A stretch of DNA of 64,000 nt from assembly GCA_950022295.1 (NCBI GenBank), contig OX465598.1:168410001-168474000 (forward strand). Reading direction: 5' to 3'. Each line of letters opens with the position of its first letter. Within the stretch, counting starts at the first letter, position 1. Positions 1 to 10,352 of the stretch are shown here, piece by piece. The notes under the pieces were generated by a model, which saw only the letters and a program-made list of their open reading frames with translations, was not told where the DNA came from and made no database searches. The position numbers and the translations under genes were made by a program. Source of the DNA: Bromus sterilis. Taxonomy: Eukaryota; Streptophyta; Magnoliopsida; Poales; Poaceae.

Positions 1-1673
1 AGTTGAAGTTGCTTTTCTCTTTGTAGTAGTAACTTGCAATAGTTTTGAGGTATTGACTAGAGTAATGTTTGAACTTTTGGTGTCAAGAGCTCGAGCCTAT
101 TAGTGATAGATGTCGTATTTTGGGCAATCCGTGTGTTTTTCGAAAACCAAAATCCCCTGTTGAGAACTCTAGCTACTAGATGGATCACTAACCTCTGGAG
201 GGTTCGAATATTAGAGAACACTCACGTACCATGAGTCGAGGATGCGCAAGGATAACCAAACCCCCATACACTCCTCCTCGGGGTACTTGTCTCTTTGTGA
301 ACCTCCTGATTAGACTGAGAGTTACCGATAATAAGTGCATGAGTTCTTCGGACTAATGTGTGTATTCGAAAGTTGACACTTCCACCCACCTATACTTTTT
401 CTAGCCTCTTCGGTACCGTGCATTTCCCTTTCTCACCTTGAGAGTTGGCGCATACTTCGCCGGTGCATCCAAACCCTTGGCACGATACGCTCTATCACCA
501 TAAGCCTCCTTATATCTTTCCTCAAAACAGCCACCATACCTACCTACAAGGCATTTCCATAGCCTTTCCGAGATACATTTCCATGCAACATCCACCTTCT
601 CATGACTTGATCCTCATGTCATACCTTTGCATCATGATAGTTATATCTTCTTTATGTGAGTACCTTTGTAAAGTGTGAAAGATCTCCTATATTCTTGTAA
701 AATATAGAGTGTTGCCCCTAAAGTGAGGAAAAGATCCCAAAGAGGACAAAATTAAAAGATCCCAAAGAGGACAAATGAGAGTTAAATAGAAAGAGCCATT
801 GAGGCCACCAAAAAAATACAAAAAAATAGAAAAAAGAGAAAAATAAAAATAAAAAGAGAGAAGGGGGCACACTACTATTCCTTTTGAGAGATCCACACTA
901 GTACTTCATCCTCTATCCCTTGTACTCCATAGAGATCATCATTCATGCATATAGCTATGTGGGGACCTTCACACTATAGAACTTGGCTTGTATATTCCAA
1001 TGATGAGCCTCCTCAAACGAGCTCTAGGTCTTCTTGAGCAAGCAAGTTAGATGCACCCCCACTAGTTCCCTTGGAGAGCTTTTAGCTCACATGTGCATCC
1101 GTTGCATTGCAATCCCTACTCCTCACATCATATCTATCATACGGGTTCTCTCGCCTATGATTGTCCTCATTGATGTGAGCCTTTCACACCTTTTTGTCTT
1201 CCTTCTCCACCTTCTTTCTGTTTCGCCTTTTAGGTGTCAACTTTCTTGCTCACGCTCATCCATTGCATGAGTGCTCCAAATATCGAAAGGGAGTGGATCC
1301 GTTTGACTTGTACCTGGCTAGTGGTCTGGGAACAAGTCAAGATAAGAATCCGAAGGAGACCAAGTGTGAATATTTAGTAGATAGTTGTTCTCAACAACCT
1401 TTTTTCTCTCTTTTTCCCAGTCCCCTTCTTGATGGAAAACACCATCTGGAGACATTCGAGTCATGGACAGCGAGAGCTCTTGCACCTTTTGTTCTTTTGT
1501 TGCTTGTGTCAATGCTAATATAGACTCTTGCTTGTTAAGACTTGAATTGAATTGCATGCTTTGATTGCTTTAGTTACAAAGTTCTTATATGGTTGTGTGG
1601 CATGTCACCACAGAAATTATGCTTGTTATCATTTACCTACTCGAGGACGAGCAGGAATTAAGCTTGGGGATGT
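1..1673 (+). mobile_element. T3 element: 3' internal non-coding region
   Basis: This is the 3' part of the internal domain of a plus-strand T-family Gypsy-type element; its 5' part lies outside the window. Positions 1-345 recur in reverse complement at about 33889-34250 (element T2). The stretch from about 390 to 1673 recurs in reverse complement at 41108-42498 (element T1). I see no reading frame that looks like gag, protease, reverse transcriptase or integrase. It ends in a purine-rich stretch directly before the TGATACG LTR start at 1674. Open frames here are short and not conserved between the copies. Confidence 0.8.
1655..1673 (+). other. Polypurine-tract-like site of T3
   Basis: A purine-rich stretch (AGCTTGGGGATGT at its end) sits immediately 5' of the LTR start TGATACG. 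This is where plus-strand DNA priming occurs in LTR elements. The same junction is seen inverted at 41107/41108 in T1. The tract is interrupted by pyrimidines, so its exact limits are uncertain. Confidence 0.55.
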
Positions 1674-1787
1674 TGATACGTCCCAAACATATCTATAATT
1701 TCTGCTTGCTCCATGCATGTTTTGTGTGACTTTGCCATGTTTTGCTTGAACTTTCATACACTTTTGAGCATATTTGGACTAATCTAT
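1674..1787 (+). repeat. T3 3' LTR, segment 1 of 3
   Basis: Starts TGATACGTCCC and matches the start of the T LTRs at 38432 (plus) and 37994 (minus strand). It is cut after the target sequence TCTAT (1783-1787) by the Gypsy A LTR. The LTR resumes at 5803 and again at 20845, and finishes at 33800-33888. Without insertions the LTR is about 1.65 kb, in line with T2 (1671 bp) and T4 (1677 bp). Confidence 0.85.
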
Positions 1788-4700
1788 TGTGGGCACCCCG
1801 GACTATATGTCCGAAGCGGCCAGCTGTGCATACCGTCATGCTCCCATGATCAGTGTCGCATGACGCACAACTCGACAATGGATATCACAGTCACAAGTTC
1901 ATACAGTACCGAGTACAAAGTCATACATAAACATAGTCTTACACGGCCTCATCGGGCTCAAATGGCAGCGGAATAAGCAAAATCAAGATAGATAGCAGCA
2001 TCACAATCCACAGGCAAAGTTCAGAGCGTAGGACATCCTAGTACTCGTCAGTCACGACATCGTCAAATACCTGCTCCTCCAAGCCTGGCCGATTGAATAA
2101 CTAGGGACAAAGTCGTGAGTACATACAAAGTACTCGCAAACCACCTAAAGAAATGAACAAAGATTTTGTACAAGAAAATAATGGGATGGCTATATGGTGG
2201 ATTTTACCATGGGGAAATCCTAAGTACTCATTATTAATTAAGTTGGCAACATTTTAATCTTCACAAATCTTAATCCCACAAATATATTTGATTTAATCAT
2301 GTCCAACCCTTTTTTTAATACCAACATCATCATCATGAACCATAATCTCAGTACTAGAATTTCTCATCTATTCCCCACAAAGTGTGGCCTCACTAGCTGT
2401 CCATGACCGTGGACTCCGGCTACTCGAATAGTTTTCACTCTGCAGAGGTTGTACACTTTACCCACAACATTCGATACATCCGCCGTGAGTCCCCACGGTT
2501 CGTCATACCTCAGTATGCGGTTTTCGGATAATCGACCGTAGTTTTCCCCTTGTCTATCCTAGTACAGGTGAATCTACCCCTTGCGTACTACATGGACTGT
2601 CCGCGTGCCAGGTCATGCTCCTCTTGGACCCAAGCCTGCACCATAGTCGAAGAGCACCAAGGTTCCCTCTGACGCCAAGCCTAGCGAATTTCACCACTCG
2701 ACTTCGAGGGCTACCAGATTCGTGGAATCAAACATCCATGTGTAGTTATAAGACCCCCGTAGTAAGATAAACAAGTTTCCAACTAGCCCTGTCCCATACC
2801 AGAGTATTGTGGTTGTACTGTAAGACTAGGTTTCGGAGGCACTTATAGAGAGTCCTTCCAGACTTTGAATATGTTCAACGATGTTTCCAACAACCACAAT
2901 CTTGGCCATCACATCTTCTTAGATGTATGCCAATTCATTAGGGTGGAGCAAGATTAATCAAGTTATTATGTTGTCATTAGTTCTTTAGCAAGGCTAGGGA
3001 TCAAGATCATCGGTGTCTAATTTGTTTCTCCCAAATAGGTAGGCTTAAAAGGTATGTGGTGTTTCACCTAATAAACTAATACAATCCCATCCCCAAAATG
3101 ATATAACAGTAGCATGATATATAATATGGTACAAAGAAAGTAAAATATAGGACAAGGGTTTGAGATTTTGAAGATGGCTTGCCTTCCTCGACGGTGTCTC
3201 CTGGTATGGCTTCTTCGGCTTGGAAGGAGTCTTCACCTGCAACGTCAGGCGTCTCGTCTACACGTGGCGAAAAATAGCACACAATTACCATCACACCATT
3301 CAAAACAAACATTCAACCAACAAAACAATCACTTATCACTCAATTCAAACAACACATGAGTCATGCCCACGAGTATAAGAAGATTAACACATGTGGGCAG
3401 AATTTTAATGGTGGTTTAACAAGTTTATAGGGCTAAGCAAACGTTTAAGCAACACATTACATAAGAGTTTACACAAGTTTTTTTTATTCTTATTTTTATT
3501 GCCTTAGGTCATGTTTTTATTTAATAAATTTAATTAAATAATAATACAATAATTAGCGACTGTGCAGAGACAAGCACAAAAATATTTAAACATAATTAAT
3601 CTGTTAACAGAGAATAAACTAAAATTACCCTAAACATGAAATACTAGCAATAATAATAATGTGACCTTTAAATTTATTTATGTAAACAATAATTCCACCT
3701 ATGCAGAAAAATAAAGCATGACCACATGATCACAACAAAACGTATTGCACATTTTTCTGTTGTGTGGTTATTTTTTTAATATTATTTTAGTTTTGTGCGA
3801 AACTAATAAAGACAAGTTGCTCAGCCACGGCCCAAGTTCATATTTTGCTCAGTGTGTAAATTTTACTACAGTAGGTTGGGCCAGTGTAATCAATCTGTTT
3901 ACACACTATTTGTATATAAATAACTTGCTAATTAATGCATAACAATTATCTAATAAACATAATAAATAGCTACTGTTTAGAACTAATATTATAGAAATTT
4001 AAATCAAACTTATTTCCTTATTAACAATTTAAAAAAAAATAAGACATTAATGTGTACAACCATAGATAGAGTATTATATATACTTTTATTATTATCATAA
4101 TTATTAAAGTATACATTAATTAGATATTAAACACAGACATTATTAATAAATTTTTATATTTACCTAATCATTAACAGAAAGCTCACTAATATTATCTAAG
4201 CAATAAGTAAAGCAAACAACAATTAAAGAATTCACCACTATAATATTTCTGCAACAATAAAACTAACTAAGCAGAAAATAGGGAATAATCCTAGAGTTAT
4301 ACTGTGCCCACGGGCTTTTTCCAGTTATTTGGGCCGAGCCAGCGTAGCAGCTGTTTCTCCAGTTTTTTTTAATGAAAACGAAGGGGTACGGGCCCGTAGG
4401 GCCCGTTAGATCACAACCGATCGGACGGCTCCGGGGTTTCTTCCCCGTGAGGCCGAGCCCGATCAGGCTGGGGCACACATGGCGCACAGGGGCGAGCAGG
4501 GGCCTTACCGGAGGCGTTCCGATGGCCGGAGAGCGGCAGGGAAGGGCGACGCGGGTGCGGGAGTGCCTCAGGGCTCCATTTTTGTGCTGGGGGGCGACTT
4601 CCAACGTCGGGAACGACGACGGCTTGGGAAGACGGGCGTGGCCGTGGCGGGTCTCGGGGCAGCGCCGGAGGTCCGCACGAGCGGTGCCGGCGTCGAGGCG

Positions 4701-4909
4701 GAGCGCCTAGGCCTCCTCCTAGCCGCGGCCTCCTTCCTCCTGGCCTTCTTCTCCTCCTCCCTTCCTCGTCTTCTCCCTTCTTCTTTCCCTTAACTCCTCC
4801 TTCTCTGTTCCTTCTTCCCGTCTCCCTTCTCTGGTCGGGCTCGTGCTAGCGGGCGAGGTGGCTGGGTGGTGGTGAGGCGAGTGTGGAGAGGAGGGCCGGA
4901 GTGGCCTCC

Positions 4910-4916
4910 TTTTATA
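4910..4916 (-). promoter_or_regulatory. TATA box of the Gypsy A solo LTR
   Basis: On the minus strand this reads CCTATAAAAGGAGGCC, a strong plant TATA context, and the other Gypsy A LTR has the same site at 19961-19967. Downstream on the minus strand (about 4850-4720) the leader is almost pure purine. I infer an RNA start about 30 bases downstream; there is no direct evidence of activity. Confidence 0.6.
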
Positions 4917-5230
4917 GGTGAGCGAGGGAGGAGCGGCTAGGCGGGCGAGCTGCAACGGGCGGGACACCACGGGGGCGATCCGTGGCCTCGCCACGGACTG
5001 GGCGAGAGGGGCGGAGGTGAGCTCGTGAGGGGAGTGCAGGCGGGTCGATTCCGACGTGGGCGTCGCCGGACACATCGCAGAAGAGGGTTGGGGGGTACGG
5101 AAACTTGTCAGGCCACGACATCGATCTTGGAATTCTCCTTCGGTTGGGCAACGAGACCACGAGGCTGACAGGTGGGTTGAGGGGGAGAGGTTACGGGAGA
5201 GAGGGAACCGTGGGAGAGGGAGAGATCGTG

Positions 5231-5249
5231 AGGGAGAGAGAGAGAGATT
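5231..5249 (+). repeat. GA-dinucleotide tract in the Gypsy A LTR
   Basis: A run of GA repeats within a longer G/A-rich stretch (about 5190-5256). It is also present in the second LTR near 20283-20299. It lies about 300 bp upstream of the minus-strand TATA box, where it reads as CT repeats. Confidence 0.7.
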
Positions 5250-5802
5250 AGGGGGTGGTTAGGCTAGTTCTCTTCTTTTTTTGTTAATTATTGTTAATAT
5301 ATTATTATTTTACTTGATTAAAAAGGAAATCTTGGTTAACACATAAAAAACACCCAAGGAATTTCTGTTTGGAGAAATTATAAACATACACATTTTCTTT
5401 AATGAGTTATGAAGGTCATGCATTCATCTCATTATGATTTTATGTAGTTAGGTATTTTTATTGATGATTGTTTTAGTTATTTCTAATCTACAAAAGTTTA
5501 ATGCCTAAGGGTTTTGTAGTGGTTAAAATTATTAGTATTATTATTATACAGAAAATTTATTAGGTTTTAGAAATAAGGGCTTTAGGATTTATCAAGTTGT
5601 CATTATATGATCATCTCAAGATGAGTTGCATGCACCACAAAATGATCATCACCACAAGTTCATCATCAAGAAACAACATAGCTAACCCTAAGCACACAGG
5701 TTCAAGCATTAAAACAACAACCTAACATTTCATGCAAGGTTTTTGTTGGCCCTAATTTTTGGTTATCTAAATTTACTAGCGAGTAAAAGTTGGAATGTGA
5801 CA

Positions 5803-6668
5803 TCTATTAACCCAATGCACCCAGCTGCCAGTTGTTGTTTTCTGTTGTTTTTGTATTTCAGGTTTTCCGGCCATTAAAATTGCTCCAAAAAATCCGGAAA
5901 AATCAGATAAAAAATCAGTGACCCGGAAGCTTCCGGAATAACCAAGGCAGCGGAGGGGGGCCACCACCAGGAGACGAGGAGGGTCCCTGGCGCGGCCCCA
6001 CCCTAGGCCGCGCCAGGAGGCCTCCTGGCTGCCTGGTGGGTCCCCTCGACACCCCCTTCGCCTATATTTAGCCCTCGGGGTGGAAACCCCTAATATCGAT
6101 CTGTTTTCCGCGATCTCGCCTCTGTACTGCCGCCGCCGCCGCTTCAAGATCGGGGTTGCCTGGAGAAGCTGCTCCGGCACCCTTCTGGGAGAAGCTACCC
6201 CCTCCGGGAGACCATCCATAGCCATGGACACCTCTCGTATGCACCGTGAGTAGTTTCCCTTGGACCATGGGTCCGTGATCAGTAGCTATGTGATGTTCTT
6301 CTCCCCTCTTTGTGCCTCCACTTTCGAGACCTCGTGAGCTGCCTCACATGATCGAGGCACCTTTGTAATTTTCTGCCATTGCTATGTTGAGTTTGTTGGG
6401 ATCTGATGGATTATGAGACTATGTTCAGATTGTGATGAGTAATATATTTGGTTCTTATCTTTTATATTTTGTTCTTGAGTAAATTCTTGCATGTTATCCA
6501 TTGCCGTATTTTACTTTGGCCAAGTGATTTGTTGCAACTCCAAGAGGGAGCGTTATGCTTGATTGTGGGTTCAGCCCCTTGATGTCTAGCTTGAGTGACA
6601 GAAACATGCGACTAGGGGATGTGCTGTTGCCACCAGGGATAAAACAACGGTGCTTGTATCCGCGGATG
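5803..6668 (+). repeat. Duplicate copy of the T3 LTR flank
   Basis: This 866-bp piece is a second copy of the T3 LTR segment at 20845-21711, starting with the target sequence TCTAT. It stops abruptly at GCGGATG, where it joins the last ~160 bp of a Gypsy A LTR. By eye there are about 20 differences in the first ~390 aligned bases between the two copies. The breakpoint shares ATG with the LTR sequence it joins. It contains the T LTR TATA-like site (6063-6070). Its presence is the main evidence for a tandem duplication. Confidence 0.82.
6063..6070 (+). promoter_or_regulatory. TATA-like box of the T LTR
   Basis: TATATTTA lies in a GC-rich setting about 260 bases into the post-insertion part of the LTR. 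It recurs at 21107-21114 and, in altered form, in T2 (minus strand, 37621-37627). It is a likely LTR promoter element by position only. Confidence 0.45.
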
Positions 6669-6826
6669 ATCATCACCACAAGTTCATCATCAAGAAACAA
6701 CATAGCTAACTCTAAGCACACAGGTTCAAGCATTAAAACAACAACCTAACATTTCATGCATGGTTTTTGTTGGCCCTAATTTTTGGTTATCTAAATTTAC
6801 TAGAGAGTAAAAGTTGGAATGTGACA
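6666..6826 (-). repeat. Gypsy A 3' LTR remnant (first ~160 bp)
   Basis: This segment matches 5644-5802, the U3 end of the solo LTR, ending TGTGACA at 6826 next to the polypurine tract. It is the true 3' LTR of the full element, truncated at 6666-6668, where it abuts the duplicated flank. Confidence 0.85.
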
Positions 6827-6850
6827 GACCTTCCCCCCTTAAAAAGAATC
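6827..6850 (-). other. Gypsy A polypurine tract
   Basis: On the minus strand this reads TTTTTAAGGGGGGAAGGTC, immediately upstream of the LTR start TGTCACA. This is the expected position and composition for the plus-strand primer of a minus-oriented element. Confidence 0.8.
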
Positions 6851-6863
6851 TCATCCCCGAGAT

Positions 6864-9800
6864 TCACAAGCTAGTGAAGAGATGTGGGAACTCGCGCTTG
6901 AGGTAGTCCTCCCGTTCCCAGGTGGCTTCCTCCTCTGTGTGATTTGTCCACTGGACCTTGTGGAACTTGATCGCGCGCTTACGGGTGACTCGAGTGGCCT
7001 CTTCCAGGATACGAAGGGGTGTCTCGCGGTATGTGAGATCCTGGTTGATATCCACCGTGCGGTGATCGATGTTTTTGAAAACATCAGGCTTGTCCGGCAC
7101 CTCCAGACACTTCTGGAGCTGCGAAACATGGAAGACGTTGTGCACATCGGATAGCTCATCGGGCAGTCTCAACTGATAAGCAACCTGGCCTCGTCTGGCT
7201 GTCACCTCAAATGGTCCAATGTAACGAGGTGCTAGTTTTCCCTTCACATGGAATCGATGCATTCCCTTCAGTGGGGTGACTCGGAGATACACAAAATCTC
7301 CAACTGCAAAAGTCACCTCTCGACGCTTGGGGTCGGCATAACTCTTCTGACGAGACTGAGCGGTCTTGAGACGCTCACGAATCAACTGGACTTTTTCCTC
7401 AGCTTCCTTCAAAACATCCGGTCCGAAAATCTTCCCTTCCCCGGTCTGAGACCAGTTTAGGGGCGTGCGACACTTCCATCCATACAGGGCTTCAAATGGG
7501 GTCATCTGCAAACTCGACTGGTAACTGTTGTTGTAGGAGAATTCTGCATAAGGCAAGCAGTCCTCCCACTTGGAACCATAGGCTAGAGCACATGCGCGGA
7601 GCATATCCTCTAGTATCTGGTTTACTCGCTCAGTCTGTCCTCTAGTATGCGGGTGATAGGCTGTGCTGAATGTGAGCTTGGTTCCTAGTGCCTCCTGGAC
7701 TTGCTTCCAGAACCTCGAGGTAAACTGGGTACCTCGGTCTGACACAATCTCCTTTGGAACTCCGTGCAGGCATACGATCCTTGACATGTACAAATCCGCC
7801 AGCTGATCTCCTCGATAGGTGGTTCGCACTGGAATAAAGTGCGCTACCTTGGTGAGTCAGTCGACGATGACCCAGATAGAGTCATGACCCTTGCTCGACC
7901 TCCGTAGTCCTGTGATGAAGTCCATGCCTATCTGTTCCCACTTCCATTCAGGAACTCGGAGTGGTTGCAGCAATCCTGCATGTCTCTGGTGCTCTGCTTT
8001 CACTCTCTAGCAGATGTCGCACTTCGCAACATACAAGGCAATCTCACGCTTCATACCGTGCCACCAAAACAAGTCCTTCAGGTCTTGATACATCTTAGTC
8101 CCTCCGGGGTGGATGGATTAAGGTGTATCGTGAGCTTCCTTCAGGATAGTGAGCTTCAACTCCTCCACATCAGGCACACACAATCGGCCATCAAACCAAA
8201 TAACTCATTCATCATCTATCGTGAACTTTGGGGCCTTGCCGAGGGGCATCTTCTTCTTGATTCCCTCGATACTATCGTGTCCCTTCTGTGCCTCCTTGAT
8301 CTGATCAAATAGGGTCGGAGTCAGCTCGAGGTGAGCAAGAAAACCGTGTGTAACAAGCTCCAAATCCAGCTTCTCGAACTCTTCATGCAGAGCTGGCTGC
8401 TCCTCTTTGATCATCGCATTAAGTGTGCAGGGCTTGCGACTGAGGGCATCTGCTACCACGTTGACCTTGCCAGGATGGTAGTGGATTTCTAGATCGTAGT
8501 CCTTGATCAGCTCGATCCATCTCCTCTGCCTCATGTTCAACTCCTTCTGCGAGAAAATGTACTTCAGGATCTTATGGTCTGTGTAGATGTCGCAACGGTG
8601 ACCCATCAGGTAATGTCTCCATCTCTTGAGAGCAAGCACAACAGCGGCTAGCTCCAAGTCGTGTGTGGGGTAGTTCAACTCGTGCGGCTTCAACTGTCGT
8701 GGCAGGTACTCAATCATCTTGCCCACTTGCATAAGAACACAACCCAAACCAATCTTCGATGCGTCACAGTACACATCAAAGCTCTTGGTCAGGTCAGGCA
8801 TAGTCAACACTGGGGCGGATACCAATCTCCTCTTCAACTCCTGGAAACTGGCTTCACACTTCTCTGACCACACAAACTTCTGATCCTTCTTCATTAGTTG
8901 GGTCATGGGTCGGGCAATGCTGGAGAAGCCTTCCACGAATTTGCGGTAATATCCCGCTAATCCGAGGAATCCTCTGACTTTGGTCTGAGTGGTCGGAGCT
9001 GTCCAGTCCATGATGGACTGAATCTTGGCGGGGTCGACGGATATTCCTCCTTCCGACAATACATGTCCCAAAAATCCGACTTCCTTAAGCCAGAATTCAA
9101 ACTTGCTAAACTTTGCATACAACTGGTGCTCACGCAAAGTCTCGAGGACTAAGCGCAAATGCTCGGCGTGCTCTTCTTCGGTCTTGGAATATATCAGGAT
9201 ATCATCAATGAACACCAGCACAAACTTGTCGAGATACTTCATGAAGATCTTGTTCATGAGGTTCATGAAATAGGCCGGGGCATTGGTAAGTCCGAAGGAC
9301 ATCACAGGGTACTCAAACAAACCATAGCGTGTCGTGAAGGCTGTCTTGGGGATGTCCGACTCACGGACCTTTAGTTGGTGGTATCCGGTCCTTAGATCAA
9401 TCTTGGAGAAGATTCGGGCTCCGTTCAACTGGTCGAACAGATCCTCGATCTTGGGGAGCGGATACTTGTTCTTGATGGTCACTTCATTCAGCTTACGGTA
9501 GTCCACACACAAGCATATGGTGCCGTCTCTCTTGTCCACAAAGAGAACTAGCGAACCCCAGGGTGAAGCACTGGGTCGAATCAGTCCCTTCTGGAGCATA
9601 TCATTTAGCTGCTTCTTCAACTCAACCAGCTCTTCGGCATTCATCCGGTAGGGTCTCTGTGCAATTGGGGTTGTGCCAGGCACTAACTCGATGATAAACT
9701 CGATATCCCGATCAGGCGGCATACCGGGTAACTCCTCCGGAAAGACATCCAGGAATTCACATACAATATTCACTTCCTCAAGGGTTGGCACCGAGACACT

Positions 9801-10352
9801 CTGATGACAGCAATATCGGGTCTTGTCGGGCTTATCTGTGTACTCTACCTGAACTCCCTTTGGGCTGGTGAGGTTGACTGTCCTCAAGGTGCAATATAAC
9901 CGACCTCTGTGCTTGGACAACCAATTCATGCCAAGTATCACATCTATCCCTTCGGTTCCCAGCACTATCAAGTCTGCTGGAAATATTTCTCCACTGATCT
10001 TTACTGGAACTCCTGAGCAAGATACGCTGGCCTTAAGTTTGGATCCAGATATTTGGACTATCATGGACTTCTTCATTCGGCTAGGTATCAGCTTACTTCT
10101 AGTCACAAATGGCTCCGTAATAAAAGAGTGGGATGCACCAGAATCAAACAGAACTGTGGCAGGTATAGAATTTACTAGGAACTTACCCAAGATGACGTCT
10201 GCTGCCTCCTCGGCTTCCTCGGCTTGCACATCATGCAGACGTCCCTTCGCGGCATTAGACGCACCGCGCTGGGCATTGTTGCGTCCAGGGTTCGCTCTGG
10301 CTGGTGCTGGTGCATTGGGGCGCGGAGCAGTGTTCTTCTTGTTGGGACACTC
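6864..10352 (-). pseudogene. pol: Gypsy A protease-RT-RNase H-integrase, broken by nonsense codons
   Basis: This is the polyprotein that copies retroelement RNA into DNA and integrates it. In order it has the end of the gag zinc knuckle at the S junction, aspartic protease (DSGA, ~10134-10145), reverse transcriptase with the catalytic FIDD (~9191-9214), RNase H (YCDAS, ~8753-8772), an integrase HHCC zinc domain (~7990-8130), and the integrase core: D in GMDF (~7920), D in SDRGTQF (~7735), E in QTERVN (~7635). The C-terminal WTNH..EEATWE segment (~6870-6980) is chromodomain-like. All parts are in one frame and in frame with gag. In-frame stops lie at 8205-8207, 8118-8120, 8007-8009 and 7857-7859. 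The first 21 codons of the open frame starting at 10415 are S sequence, not pol. Confidence 0.92.
10348..10352. repeat. Left TSD of element S (CACTC)
   Basis: CACTC directly precedes the TGTAACACCC start and is repeated at 14853-14857 after the end of S. A 5-bp duplication is normal for LTR-element integration. Confidence 0.85.

Larger units (their letters stand above)
1788..5802 (-). repeat. Gypsy A solo LTR with TCTAT target-site duplication
   Basis: A 4015-bp LTR bounded by TGTGGGC and TGTGACA and flanked by TCTAT on both sides (1783-1787 and 5803-5807). It aligns throughout with the other Gypsy A LTR at 17102-20844 but keeps about 250 bp (about 4179-4432) that the other copy lacks. It lies in minus orientation, judged from the primer site and pol of the neighbouring full copy. 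A TATA box and a purine-rich leader mark the likely promoter. Because internal sequence does not follow directly at 5803, it looks like a solo LTR made by LTR-LTR recombination. Confidence 0.88.

Noticed and set aside
4372..4793. Overlapping plus-strand open frames of about 104-113 codons in the Gypsy A LTR
   Set aside because: GC-rich, several frames open at once, inside an LTR and antisense to its promoter; partly absent from the other LTR copy because of the 250-bp difference.
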